64,000 nt of DNA from Lanius collurio. Taxonomy: Eukaryota > Chordata > Aves > Passeriformes > Laniidae. Of this stretch, positions 54,862 through 64,000 are shown one piece after another. A program made the position numbers and the translations under genes. Below the pieces are notes generated by a model. It made no database searches. It was not told the DNA's origin and worked only from the letters and a program-made list of their open reading frames with translations. The DNA lies in assembly GCA_020086605.1 (NCBI GenBank), contig JACBWW010000071.1, forward strand, positions 1,526,218 through 1,590,217. Direction: 5' to 3'. How positions within the stretch are numbered: the stretch's first letter is position 1; each line of letters begins with the position of its first letter.

Positions 54862-57800
54862 CTGCCAGGGGAAGGGGCTGAGCGGGGCCAGGGTCAAACC
54901 CCAGCTCTCTGTGCCCAGCCTGGTCCCTCCTCCTGGGGACAGGAGCGGAGAAGTCACCGACCTTCAGGAAATCCTCGAAGGTGATGCCCTCGTACACCTG
55001 GTCCGGGCCCTGTCGTGGTGAGAGAGGAAACACTGAGGCTGCCCGGGCTGGTGGGGAAGGGGTGGCCCAGGGCTGTCCCCTGGGGCTGAGGGACATGTCT
55101 CCCATGGGTTCCCAGTGCTGGCCCTGCCCTATACCCCATGGCCAGCCCAGAATTGGTTCCCAAACTCCCAAGGCTGCAAGGAGTGGCCCTTTGCATGAGC
55201 AGTAAGGATGGGGTTTGTGGGATGCTGTTTGCTGATCCCCCTTGGGCTCTTCTCATGAGAAAACACCACCCTGAAAGCTGCTGCCTGAAACACAATCCCT
55301 GGCCAAGGCAGCTCTGGGACAAGGGAGGTGCCCTGGGAAGCAGGGACCTCTTCCAGCCCCATTTTTGATGCCCCCCCCAGCCCCTCAGTGCCACGGCAGA
55401 GCAGGGAAGCAGCTCCCAGCACAGGCTCCCACCATTTGTCCCACACAGATGCTGGCTGCCTCCATCATGGCCCCGTCGGCGATGGACCGAGCTGACTCCT
55501 TCTCCAGGTGGGGGTTCCTGGACAGCAGCTCCTCCACCACCTGCAAGGCAGAACATCAGCTCCAGGCCTGGGAATTGGGGGGGACGGGGCAGGAGGGGCC
55601 ACACGTTACATTTCTGTACTCCTGCAGCGTGATCTTCCCGTCGTGGTCCGAGTCGTACATGTGGAACAGGACTGGCAGGGACGAGAGGAGCGTGGCAGGG
55701 TCAGGGCAGACCCTTCCCACCCGTCCCCAAACCCCAGGCCCTGGGAAAGCCTCACATTTGAGTTTCTCCTTCCGGAAGCGGTCGAGCTGCTCCTCATCCA
55801 TGTTCATCTCGATGGGTCTGAAGTAGGACATGATGGTCAGGAAGTCCTCAAAGTTGATCTCATCCACCAGCCCGTCCGACTCCTGCCGCAGGTTCCTGGG
55901 GGTGCCGGAGCCCACGGTGATGGGAAGCCCCCAACCACCCACTCCCAAGCCCATCACATCCCCCCACAAAGCTTTAGGAGTGGTTGGTCACCAAGACTCA
56001 GCTTAAATGTCTGATTTCTGCCTGGTTCCACCCCAGCCTTTAAGGGAGAAGATCCCTGCCCAGCCCCATCCTACTTCCAGAGGATAAATCCTCCCACCCC
56101 AGGTGCTGGGGGGTTCTCACCGCTTGTCAAAAAAGGCATGGACGATTTTCCCCCTGATTGGGTTGAACTCCAGGTCGGGAATGCTGTCAAAGTTCTCCTT
56201 GCTGCAAAGGAGACAGAGACAGCCAGGAGCGTGAGGGACCCGTGGAGGAGGGAGGGCTCTGACAGCCACCGGGAGACCCAACCCCTTCCTCCCAAAGCAA
56301 TCATGGAAAAACAAAGAGCTTTCAGATAAAATCCCCTTTTTTGCTCCCATTCAGACTGGGACCAAGTCTGTGCTCAGGGATTTTGTCCCACTAAAATGGG
56401 TCTTTGGGAAGCCCTTGGGATGACGCCGGGACCCTTTGCATGGCTCCCTCTGCCATGATTTTCAGGGTTTTCCCAGGCTAAAGGCCTCAAACAGGGCTCG
56501 GGAAGGCACAGGAAGGAGCTGCTGCTGTCCACCCTCCCCTCAGCTTCGTGCTGAGCCCGTGCTGGTCATTGCTCTCCACGGTTTATAGAGCAAACGAGCC
56601 AAAAAATCACCCCCGGAGCAGCGGGAGCTCCCCGAGGTGCACAATTCCCTGCGCAGCCACCCCGGAGAGGGACGAGAGCGACTGCAAGCCCCGCTTCCCC
56701 CTCCCCAAAACTGGTTTTAAAGCTGGGGGGTGATGAGATGTTTTCCAGGAGCCTCCCTGCTCCGCCGCCGCTGCGTCCTTGTGGTTTCCCTTGGATTGTT
56801 TGCAAGGCCACGCTGCAGGAGCCGGCTCAGCAGGGCCGGGACGGCTGGGAAGGACACTCGGGATCACAGCCCTGCACCGGCACCCCTGGGAGCCCAGGGA
56901 AGGGGGGCATGCTCTGGGCAGCCCCGACAGTGGGGCTGGAGCTGCCGTGGGGCTGGAGCTGCCGTGGGGCTGGAGCTGCTGTGGGGCTGGGATTGCCGTG
57001 GGGCTGGGATTGCCGTGGGGCTGGAGCTGCCGTGGGGCAGGAGGTGCCGTGGGGCTGGGATTGCCGTGGGGCTGGGATTGCCGTGGGGCTGGAGCTGCCG
57101 TGGGGGGCTGGGATTGCCGTGGGGCTGGAGCTGCCGTGGGGCTGGGATTGCCGTGGGGCTGGAGCTGCCGTGGGGCTGGAATTGCCGTGGGGCTGGAGCT
57201 GCCGTGGGGCTGGGATTGCCGTGGGGCTGGAGTTGCCGTGGGGCTGGGATTGCCGTGGGGCTGGGATTGCCGTGGGGCTGGAGCTGCCGTACCGGATCGT
57301 CAGCTGGTCCTGGCTCAGCTGCTTGAAGCGCCGGTGCAGGTGCTCAATCTGTTCAGAGGTGACTGCCAGAAAAAGGAGAGAGGTGACAGGGGCTGGGGAC
57401 CCTCGGGCCACCCCTCTGTGCCTGTCCCCACACCCCCAGCAGCGGGGCAGGGTCCTGGGCGCTCCTGGGCACAGCTGTGCCACCCCCATTCCCCTCTGGC
57501 GGCTCCGTGCCGTCCCTGCGTGCCCTGTGCTGGCTGCAGGGGTGGTGCCAAGGGCTGCTTTAGCCCCGGTCCTGCTCTGCAGGAAATTCCCTGGCCCAGC
57601 ATGGCACGGAATGGCACAGAGGGATCCCAGTCCCCCGGTCAGGATCATTGGGGTCAGCCCCTGGAACAGGCTTGGCCATTTCGTTTGGAGCTGTTGGCAC
57701 CATCCTGACCTGCCCCGGGGCGTCTCTGCCCGGAGCCAGGAGGTTCCTCCGTGGCCACAGCCACGGCTGCTGCAGGGAATAGCTCTGGGATCAGCAATCC

Positions 57801-60800
57801 TGGCAGCAGGGACCTGCCCCTTGCCAGGGAAGAGGGAAGGACACGGAGGGGGCGCAGCAGCACCCCAAAATCAACGCCTGGCTTTGAAATTGCTGCCACT
57901 GCTCGTGGTGAGCCACAAACCCTCGTGGTGGGCACTGCCCCAGGGATGCACTCACCCCATCCTAGGGCAGGGGCTGGAAGGGGGCACCTGTAGCTCCCTT
58001 TGAGCCCCACGAGCGCTGCAGTTCCAGCCTGAGGCCCAGCAGCACCTCCCCACTGCCCTAACCCCGGCACATGTGAGTTTATCCTCCCCAGCTGTACTCC
58101 AGGGGCTGTAACCAAGCTCCAACCACCCCCAGAGCCTGACTCTTGTGCAAATATTGACAGGGGCCATTCCCAGGAGCCAGGGAAGTGCTTTGGAGCTGGA
58201 GGAGTCTGTCTGGGCACCTGCTGGACCCACAGGCTCCTGCAGCCCTGGCTGGGGCTGGGCACAGGGCACGGCTGCCCCGGCTGCTGGAAATCATCCACTC
58301 CTGGCACCACGGAGAGACAGAAAACCACATTAAAATATCGCTGAGGCGTTGCAAAGGGTTAATTGCTACAAGACAGCAGGGTCAGAGCTGGGCTGAGCTG
58401 CCTCAAGAGCTGCCTTTTATGATGTTTAAATAATGTCCTTTGCATTCCCGACTGCTGCTTCACAGCCTGGAAATAGCAACGGTATTGATCAGCGGGGCTG
58501 AGCCTCCACAGACCTCTGATAACAGCCTGGAAACCCCTCTGGGCCGGGTCCTGGGGCCCTGAGCCTGCCTGGATCCCTGGCAGAACCTTTGCAGGATGGA
58601 TTTCAAACCCCCTTTATTTAACCCCCTAACCCCACCGGCCCCCAGGTGAGGATGCCCAGGCCTCACTGATTCATCCATTGGATGTTTTCTCCCCTAACCC
58701 CTCCTGGCTGCTGCTCTGCTGCTCTCATGGGAACTTTCCTCGGACTTTGCTTTCCAATTTTGGCCATGGAGAAGTGACCTTTTGCTTCCGGCCTTGACGA
58801 CATTGCCATCACCATGGGAGCAGCTGGGCCACCGAGCCTTCAGCATCTGGGACGTGGGTGCACACCAGAAAGCTTTGATCTCTCAGAAAAATGTCCCAGG
58901 CACCAAGAGGAACAAGAACTGGGGTCAGTGACTGGATGCTCGTGGTTGGGCCAGCCCTGCAAGGCTGGGTGAGGCTTTTCCTCCCTCTTTCCCTAATCCC
59001 GGGTCTGTCTCTCAGGTCTCCCAGGGATGCTCTGTCCTGTGAAAGGTGGCAGTGCTCGGCTGCTTTCCAGAAAAAAAAGGGAAAATCTGCACAAAAGGCA
59101 AAAGCTTTGCTGGAAGAAGGGCTGGCTCAAGGGCAGCAGAGGCTGCTCGTGTCCCTGAGAAGCATCCTGATGCTGCAGGCCCGTGTCCAAGGCCGGCAGT
59201 CTCCGCTAATGGGGGAAAAACGGGATTTAAACCAAAGGGAGCTGGGCCGGCTGTTCCCAGCCTTGTGTGGTTTGTGCTGCTTGAGCAGAGGGAATCTCCC
59301 AGGAAAGGGGCACTGGGGGGCTCAGCCCTCCCCGTGGGACCAGCCTGGGTGGAGGGAATGGCCACAGCATCCTGGGGAGCCTCTTCCCCCCGCTCAGACA
59401 CCGCTGCAGCTCTGGGATGGATCACACAGAGGGAGGGGGACCGGCCCCAGAGCCCCGAGCAGCCCCTCAGGGCGCCCCTCCAGGAGGGACAAGGCAAAGG
59501 AACAGGCCATGGGCACGTCCAGGGCTCTGCCCTGTCCCTGCTCCTCCCAGGGGACCAAGGGTGGCTGCAATGCCCCGCACGAGGTCGGGCCGCAGCAGCA
59601 GAGCTGTAAATGCCCTGAATTCCCAGGGGGTTTGGCAGCAGCCATAGCGCGGTGGGAGCTCTGTGAATCCCACCAGGAGCACAGGACGTGCACCCCAGTC
59701 GTGGCTCCGAGTCAGGGACTCCCCCTGCCCTCCCTGCTCTGGTTCAATGAGATTTTTGGGTGCTGCCCTCGCCACCCCTTCCTGGGGCTGATTCACGGGG
59801 CACTGAGGCAGGTGCCACCTGTGCCGAAGGGGCTGCTGCGGGGTCCCCGGGCCAGGGGGTACCCCAAAAACCTCCTCCCACCCTGGGCTGCCAGGCTGGC
59901 ACCCCGCGGGCTCCCCAAGCTCCTGAGTCCGCCCCGGGGTGCTCAGTGGGGTGCGGGGGGTTCAGCCTTTCCTGGGGGAGGAGGAGAGGGGCTGAAGGGA
60001 TGTGACCCCAGGAGCAGCAGCAGCACTGGAGCCTCTCGGCCCCCGCTTTGGCCGTGGGCAGAGCGGCCCCTCAGCCCTCCCTCCATCGCAGCTGCTCAGC
60101 ACGGCCGGAGCCGGAGGATCCAGGCGGGAGCTCCCCGATCTCCGTGCCCGGAGCTCGCCACGTCCTGGAGCCGTGACCCTTCCCAGGAAGGACACGACCA
60201 CCCCACCCTACGCCCCGACCCCTGCGGGGAGCCCTGGGCCGTGTCCCGGCTCCTTCCCCTGCTGCTCCCTCGATCCCAAAGCGCCGCGCGTTGCGCCCCG
60301 GGACAGCCCCGCGGTGTCGCGGCCCGGTGGCTCCGGGGCAGAGCAGCCGTGTGGGGACAATTCCCTGCCCTGGTGGCGCGGCTGGGCAGAGCCGTGCCGG
60401 GGCTCGCACGTGTGGCCGCTCGACGTCCTGGCTCGTGGCTTCGTGGCACCGGGGACACGGCTGCACGCCCAGGGTGACAGGTTGGCACCCTCTGGTGACA
60501 TTCCTACACCCTCTCCTCTCATCCCCAGCCCCCGGGTATCACATCCTGCTCTCCCCCCACCCCAGGTGACACCTCTGCACCCTCTCCGAGTGACATCTCC
60601 TGCATCCTCCCCGCCGGTGACACGACATGTCCTGCATCCCCCTCCCTGCTCGAGCGTCACCTCCCGCCGCCCCCCGCCCACCCAGGTGACATTTCCTGTA
60701 CACCCCCCTCCCTCCCCGGGTGGCACCTCCTGCACCCCCGCGGGTGACGTGTCCCCTGCGGGGCCGGACACGCCGTGTCCCCCCCGGCAGCGCGGCCGGA

Positions 60801-60934
60801 GGCTCCGCGGCGGGGAGAGGCGGGGGGAGGCAGCGGCAGCGCCCGGCCGAGGTGCCCGCGGGTCCCCGGTACTCACAGCCCGTCCTGTCCGCCAGCTCCC
60901 GCATCTCGGCGGGCACGGAGTGCGCGGAGCCCAT
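54784..60934 (-). CDS. TESC: Tescalcin (calcineurin B homologous protein 3), complete, 8 coding exons
   Basis: Tescalcin is an EF-hand calcium-binding protein of the calcineurin B/CHP family. It binds the cytoplasmic tail of the Na+/H+ exchanger NHE1 and can inhibit calcineurin (established). Exons in gene order are 60934-60877, 57362-57293, 56201-56121, 55895-55756, 55671-55610, 55540-55433, 55009-54962 and 54861-54784. All have AG/GT borders and the phases match, giving 645 nt and 214 residues, the human length. The N-terminus MGSAHS has Gly2, suitable for myristoylation. The single canonical calcium loop, [12 protein letters not shown], is at 123-134. Other EF-hands are degenerate, as in the family. 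The C-terminus ends TIAHCY. Introns 4 and 5 are only 84 and 69 nt. Confidence 0.97.
54962..55009 (-). CDS. TESC: TESC exon 7
   Basis: Sixteen codons, [16 protein letters not shown], phase 0 at both ends. Acceptor ACGACAG, donor AAG|GTCGGT. This is the degenerate last EF-hand. The GTCGGT donor is a weak match to consensus but is required for the frame. Confidence 0.95.
55010..55432 (-). other. TESC: TESC intron 6
   Basis: 423 bp of GC-rich sequence with no recognised repeat or RNA gene. Confidence 0.8.
55433..55540 (-). CDS. TESC: TESC exon 6
   Basis: Exactly 36 codons, phase 0 at both ends: [20 protein letters not shown] then [16 protein letters not shown]. Acceptor CTTGCAG, donor ATG|GTGGGA. 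It matches the helical region after the calcium loop. Confidence 0.97.
55610..55671 (-). CDS. TESC: TESC exon 5, calcium-binding EF loop
   Basis: 62 nt encoding [21 protein letters not shown]. The 12-residue loop has D123, D125, D127, G128, I130 and E134 in canonical positions. D123 is the residue known in mammals to be needed for calcium binding. Acceptor CTGCCAG, donor AAT|GTAACG. Confidence 0.97.
55756..55895 (-). CDS. TESC: TESC exon 4
   Basis: 140 nt encoding [36 protein letters not shown] and RKEKLK. Acceptor CCCCCAG, donor AAAT|GTGAGG, ending in phase 1. It covers the second EF-hand region and the linker before the functional one. Confidence 0.96.
56121..56201 (-). CDS. TESC: TESC exon 3
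   Basis: 81 nt encoding [18 protein letters not shown] then IVHAFFDKR. Acceptor TTTGCAG, donor CG|GTGAGA, ending in phase 2. It is the conserved linker of CHP proteins between the first two EF-hands. Confidence 0.96.
56202..57292 (-). other. TESC: TESC intron 2
   Basis: 1.1 kb. Its 5' third is the 17-bp minisatellite (56931-57289). The rest is ordinary GC-rich sequence with no further features recognised. Confidence 0.85.
56931..57289 (-). repeat. 17-bp G-rich minisatellite, 21 copies, abutting a splice donor
   Basis: Twenty units of 17 bp and one of 19 bp, written on the plus strand as TGGGGCTGGAGCTGCCG or TGGGGCTGGGATTGCCG, in a mixed order. The array ends at 57289. Exon 2 of TESC ends at 57293, so the repeat starts at intron base 4. 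Repeated GGGG/GGG pairs on the plus strand (the TESC template strand) could form G-quadruplexes. Because 17 is not a multiple of 3, the array reads open in all plus frames, producing spurious long ORFs. Confidence 0.97.
57293..57362 (-). CDS. TESC: TESC exon 2
   Basis: 70 nt encoding [20 protein letters not shown] then LTIR, the first (non-calcium) EF-hand region. The acceptor is TCTGGCAG. The donor is CG|GTACGG, whose intronic bases from +4 onward belong to a 17-bp minisatellite. Confidence 0.96.
58891..60477 (+). other. Unassigned 528-codon open frame antisense in TESC intron 1
   Basis: An ATG-initiated frame of 1,587 nt on the strand opposite TESC. The first part has helix-like stretches ([20 protein letters not shown]); the rest is rich in Pro, Arg, Gly and Ser with no known motif. 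GC bias reduces stop codons in this region, and other long chance frames occur nearby, so coding is not claimed. The length is nevertheless unusual. Confidence 0.15.
60475..60765 (+). repeat. Degenerate GGTGACA-type minisatellite
   Basis: About nine or ten imperfect units of roughly 24-42 bp, each starting GGTGACA, GAGTGACA or a variant, followed by a pyrimidine-rich TCCTGCACCCCTCC-like tail. It sits about 110 bp inside TESC intron 1 and overlaps the edge of the promoter CpG island. Confidence 0.7.
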
Positions 60935-61040
60935 CCCGGGCCGTGCCGCGGGCGCTGCACCGGAGCCGCCGCCGCTTTTAAGGGCGGGCGCGGCGGGGAG
61001 GCGGCGGCGGCGCGGCGGCCCCGGGTCCCTGCGCGCCCCC
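60770..61040 (-). promoter_or_regulatory. TESC: TESC promoter CpG island
   Basis: Dense CpG around exon 1. Upstream of the ATG on the minus strand there is a TTAAAAG TATA-like box (plus 60975-60981) preceded by GC boxes (plus GGGCGG at 60982-60987 and GGGCGCGGCGGGG beyond). A start about 25-30 nt downstream of the box would leave a 5' UTR of only some 15-25 nt. The exact start site is inferred. Confidence 0.65.
60877..60934 (-). CDS. TESC: TESC exon 1 coding part
   Basis: It runs from ATG (plus 60932-60934) to donor GGCT|GTGAGT, ending in phase 1. It encodes [19 protein letters not shown]. The start is chosen because Gly2 fits the family's N-myristoylation site and because the length then equals the human protein. 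Confidence 0.96.
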
Positions 61041-61544
61041 GCCCAGAAGCAGCGCAGGGAGCGCCGGGGGTGGCACCCTGAGGGAGCGGGGACAGCCCCG
61101 GAGCGGCTGGTGGCACCTGGAGCCCGGCTGAGCCCCCGCTCGCGGCTCTGGGGCGGTCCCTGGGAGAAGGGCACGGAGCTGCCGCCCGTATCCCGACGCG
61201 GGAATGGGGGCCGGGGTCTCCCCATGGATCGCCTGCAGCAGCTCCCACCTGAGCCCCGCGGCTGCTCCAGCCCTGGCACTGCCCGGGCTGTGCCACCCTG
61301 GATGGGGACAGACAAAGGGGAATGCACAGAGAAGACCCAGGACCTCAAAAGGGGGGGAGGTCCCTCCCCAGGAGGGAGTTTTGGCAGAGCCCGGTGCCGA
61401 GGGGGGGATTCTGCCACCATCGCCCTCCCTGCCAGACTGGCAGGGACACGTCACCCTCCCACGGGCGCGGGGAAGAGCAAAGCCCTTCCAGGAGGGAAGG
61501 AGAGGGCTGGGAGGCAGCTCAAACAGCACAGCACACCGCGGCCG
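61041..61544. other. Region between TESC promoter and the next minus-strand gene
   Basis: About 500 bp of GC-rich sequence upstream of TESC. No motif beyond scattered GC boxes is recognised. Confidence 0.5.
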
Positions 61545-64000
61545 TGGGTAGCAAGTCAGTGGTGTTTATTTGTTTAAAGCCAAATACAAACAGGAAAGGA
61601 ATGAAATCATTTCCACCCTCCAGCTGTCCAGGAAAATACCTGTCTATAAATAAAAAGGGAGAAAGGAGGGATGTCCCCATCTTGCAACCTCCGCTGTCAG
61701 TGTCAGGGGCCCTGGGGCTCAGGGCTCCTCACCCCTTCATTCCTGGGCCAGCAGTTTTCCATCCAATGTGGAATTTTGGCCAGCCCAGGCACTTCCAGGG
61801 GGAGGAGGAGGGTAGGAGGGGGGTTAGACATGCAGCCCTCTGCTCCCCTCCATGGGGGAAGAGCCTCCAGGGAGTCGGGCAGGGCCCATGGAGCCGGGAT
61901 ACCACTGGGAGATGCCCGGGAGGAGTCAGGACAGCGCCTGGAGCCAGCTGTGTGCAGGTGGAGGTGGCCTGGAAGGGACCCGGAGATCCCAGGGACCCTT
62001 CCCCAGCCCTCCCTCCTCCCCCCCTCCCCTCCTGCCCCAGCTCTCCCTGGCCCCTGGCAGGGCTGCCTGGCCTGGAGGGTCCTGGTTTTCCTGCAAAGGT
62101 TGGAGACACTCCCTTGGTCTGTCCCAGAGGCCTCACTCCCCGCCCTTGGCTGGGTCAGGGTGCTCTCGGCGTGTCCCTGTGCGTTGGGATGGGTCCGAAG
62201 GGGTCGGAAGTGCTTCCCAAGAGGACTCAGGAGCTCTCCTTCCCTGCCCCTGTGCTGGTGGAGGGCACGAGCAGCTCCTCAGCCTGGCCGGGAGCAGCAG
62301 CACATCGAGAACCTCCCCGGGATGCGGCTGCTCCCGGGCCGCCCTCCCTGCCGGAGGAAACCTGAGAATGGCACTGCCTGGCACATCCCTGAGTGCCAAC
62401 ATCCAGTGGCAAAGCTGGGAACCAGCCCTGGCTTTTCCTTACGATCCAGACTGTGACCACTCCTCGCTTCCTGCCCCTTCCCAGCCCCCTCTTTCCCCCT
62501 TCTGAATTTTTTTCCTTCACCCTTCGAATTTCAACGTGACAGCACCAGGGCTGTCCTGTCCCCAGGAAAGGTGACATGGAAAGGGAAGGGAGAGCACGGC
62601 ATCACCTGCAGGGAATTCACCCCCTGCTCCCAAGGGATGCACAGGAGGAACCTGGCCAGGCTCTGCACTTGGTGGGACAGAAGGGAGGCCATTCCACCTT
62701 CTCCAGAAAGCCACACAACCCTTCCTGGGAGAGCTCCACAGACAGGAGAGGACAAATCCCAATGGACAGCATCAGCACCATCCTTAACACGGACACCACA
62801 GATCCAGACATTACTCACGGACACAAGGAACTTTTGGGATCCACTGCTGTCTTCCTGGGGAAAGGCTGACTGTGTCTGTGCTGCCAGGAGGGGAGGGGCA
62901 CAGGCAAACCCCAAATGTCACCCCAGCACCCCACAGAGGTGCTCCCCACCATGCTGGACCGGGGATGGGAGCCTGTGGGAACCCCTGTGCAGTCCAAGGG
63001 GCTGCTCCAGCATCGACACAGAGGGATCCTGGGGCCTTTCCAGCTTTCCCTGGCCACCCTGGGGGCTGGGCTGAGGCCGCCCATAGCAGCAGGTGCTCAC
63101 AGGGGAGTTTCTCCTCACCAAAACCAACGACTCCACCGACACAAGCAGCACTGGAGGCACTGGGGACACCCTCCCCAAACGGGAAACAAAGGGAACACAC
63201 CATTCCCTTTGGGTTGGTCTCAAATCCCAAAATCTGACTTAGTCCCTGAGGTTGTGTGGAAAACACATGGAAACAGCCCAGTCTTTTCCAAATTTGGCAC
63301 ATCCTGTGTGTTTTGGTGCTCTAGGTGACCCCCAACACCCAGAGCAGGCAGAGCTGTCTGCGGGCACAGCTCCTCCAAAAACTCCTGCCAGGGGGATGAG
63401 GATTTAGCTCCAGGGTGCCCGGCTGCCAGGCCTGTACCCTTTGCACAGAACACTCCCCTTCTGCACTCCAGGCCACAGCAGCCATGGGGAAATCTGTGGT
63501 GAGCAACAGCTCCCCACTTCCTCCTGGGCCAGGCTCTCCTCAGGGTATGGGCAGGCAGTGGCCCCAAAACAGGGACAGGAAGGGCCCTGCTGGCTGCTCT
63601 GGGAGCCCTAAGGCACCCAGCAGCCTTCCCGGTGGGCACTGGCCAGCACCAGCCCTCAGGGGAGCTCTGGGTGCTTGCCGTGGCTCCTGTGGCTCCTTTA
63701 TGGCACTCGGGCAGCTCCTCCTCGTGCCAGGGCTCCCACGAGCTCTGCGATTCCCTGGATGCACGGGAGAGAGGCCCAGGGTCAACAGAAGGGAGCACAA
63801 AATCCCAGGAATCTTGCTGACAGCTGGGAATGGGGAACCCAAGCTCTGCTCTGCCTGTTCTCAGCTACCCTGGGACTCACCACCCCCATTCCCAACCCTG
63901 CATCCCTGCCAGGAATCCTTTGGGATCTGCTTTCAGAACGGGTTGGAGGACTGGGGTCTACTCCAACCCTCAAGAACAAGAGATGGATTTTCAGGTTTCT
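61545..64000 (-). other. Probable 3' UTR/3' end of a minus-strand gene (FBXO21 by synteny)
   Basis: The minus strand carries AATAAA at plus 61565-61570, a CA cleavage context and a GT-rich tract (GGTGTGCTGTGCTGTTT) within 40 nt, a full poly(A) site layout. No protein-coding exon is recognisable in the remaining 2.4 kb. In vertebrates the gene next to TESC on this side and strand is FBXO21, so its long 3' UTR is the likeliest content. The identity is inference from gene order only. Confidence 0.4.
61565..61570 (-). terminator. Polyadenylation signal of the neighbouring minus-strand gene
   Basis: AATAAA on the minus strand with a downstream GT-rich element, about 630 bp upstream of the TESC start codon. 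Confidence 0.55.

Larger units (their letters stand above)
57363..60876 (-). other. TESC: TESC intron 1
   Basis: 3.5 kb, GC-rich. It contains a degenerate minisatellite at 60475-60765 and, on the plus strand, a 528-codon open frame (58891-60477). No interspersed repeat was recognised. Confidence 0.75.

Noticed and set aside
56738..58003. Long plus-strand open frames (up to 421 codons) over the TESC exon 2 region
   Set aside because: They are created by the 17-bp minisatellite, whose period not divisible by 3 cycles through all frames without stops, and they overlap a true minus-strand exon.
60002..61296. Overlapping 290-360-codon frames on both strands near TESC exon 1
   Set aside because: They lie in a CpG island where stop codons are scarce, contradict each other across strands, and overlap the real TESC exon 1.
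61322..62505. 217-347-codon plus-strand frames to the right of TESC
   Set aside because: The region has a strong minus-strand poly(A) site and a 3' UTR-like character. The frames are low-complexity and mutually overlapping.
1..64000. An undescribed multigene defence or biosynthetic system
   Set aside because: The window is ordinary vertebrate genome with two known, functionally unrelated genes. Nothing supports a clustered system.

Overview
The window is nuclear DNA from a bird, most likely a songbird. It carries two interrupted vertebrate genes with GT-AG introns, many CR1 non-LTR retrotransposon fragments, small introns and GC-rich minisatellites typical of an avian microchromosome, and assembly gaps (one N at 9985; 396 Ns at 19115-19510). 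The young-looking CR1 copies resemble songbird subfamilies; that refinement is inference. No bacterial-type operon, CRISPR array or defence system is present.

Positions 1-48596 (+) hold FBXW8, the F-box/WD-repeat substrate receptor of the CUL7 ubiquitin ligase. The window opens inside exon 1, so the N-terminus is missing. Eleven coding exons splice in a consistent frame to 1,686 nt (561 visible residues plus stop). A 3' UTR runs to a poly(A) signal near 50004. The introns (242 bp to 12.3 kb) contain CR1 pieces, a probable solo LTR, a 30-bp minisatellite directly after the exon 4 donor, an inverted repeat in intron 1, and AT-rich segments with clustered homeodomain-type motifs in introns 5 and 7.

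Positions 50030-54610 separate two tail-to-tail genes. They contain an isolated CpG island (about 53280-53780) with an open frame that ends just before an AATAAA.

Positions 54784-60934 (-) hold a complete TESC (tescalcin/CHP3) gene: eight coding exons, 645 nt, 214 residues, the same length as the human protein, with one canonical EF-hand loop. Its intron 2 begins with a 21-copy, 17-bp minisatellite that starts at intron base 4. Its promoter is a CpG island around 60770-61040.

From about 61545 to the right edge lies what appears to be the 3' end of another minus-strand gene. By conserved vertebrate order (FBXW8-TESC-FBXO21-NOS1) this is probably the FBXO21 3' UTR. No coding exon of it was recognised.

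The two main genes share no pathway. FBXW8 works in cullin-RING ubiquitination, and TESC is a calcium sensor acting on NHE1 and calcineurin. Their adjacency is conserved synteny, not an operon. I found no undescribed multigene system. The most unusual structures are the minisatellites abutting splice donors, the intron 1 inverted repeat, the orphan CpG island and a long open frame antisense in TESC intron 1.
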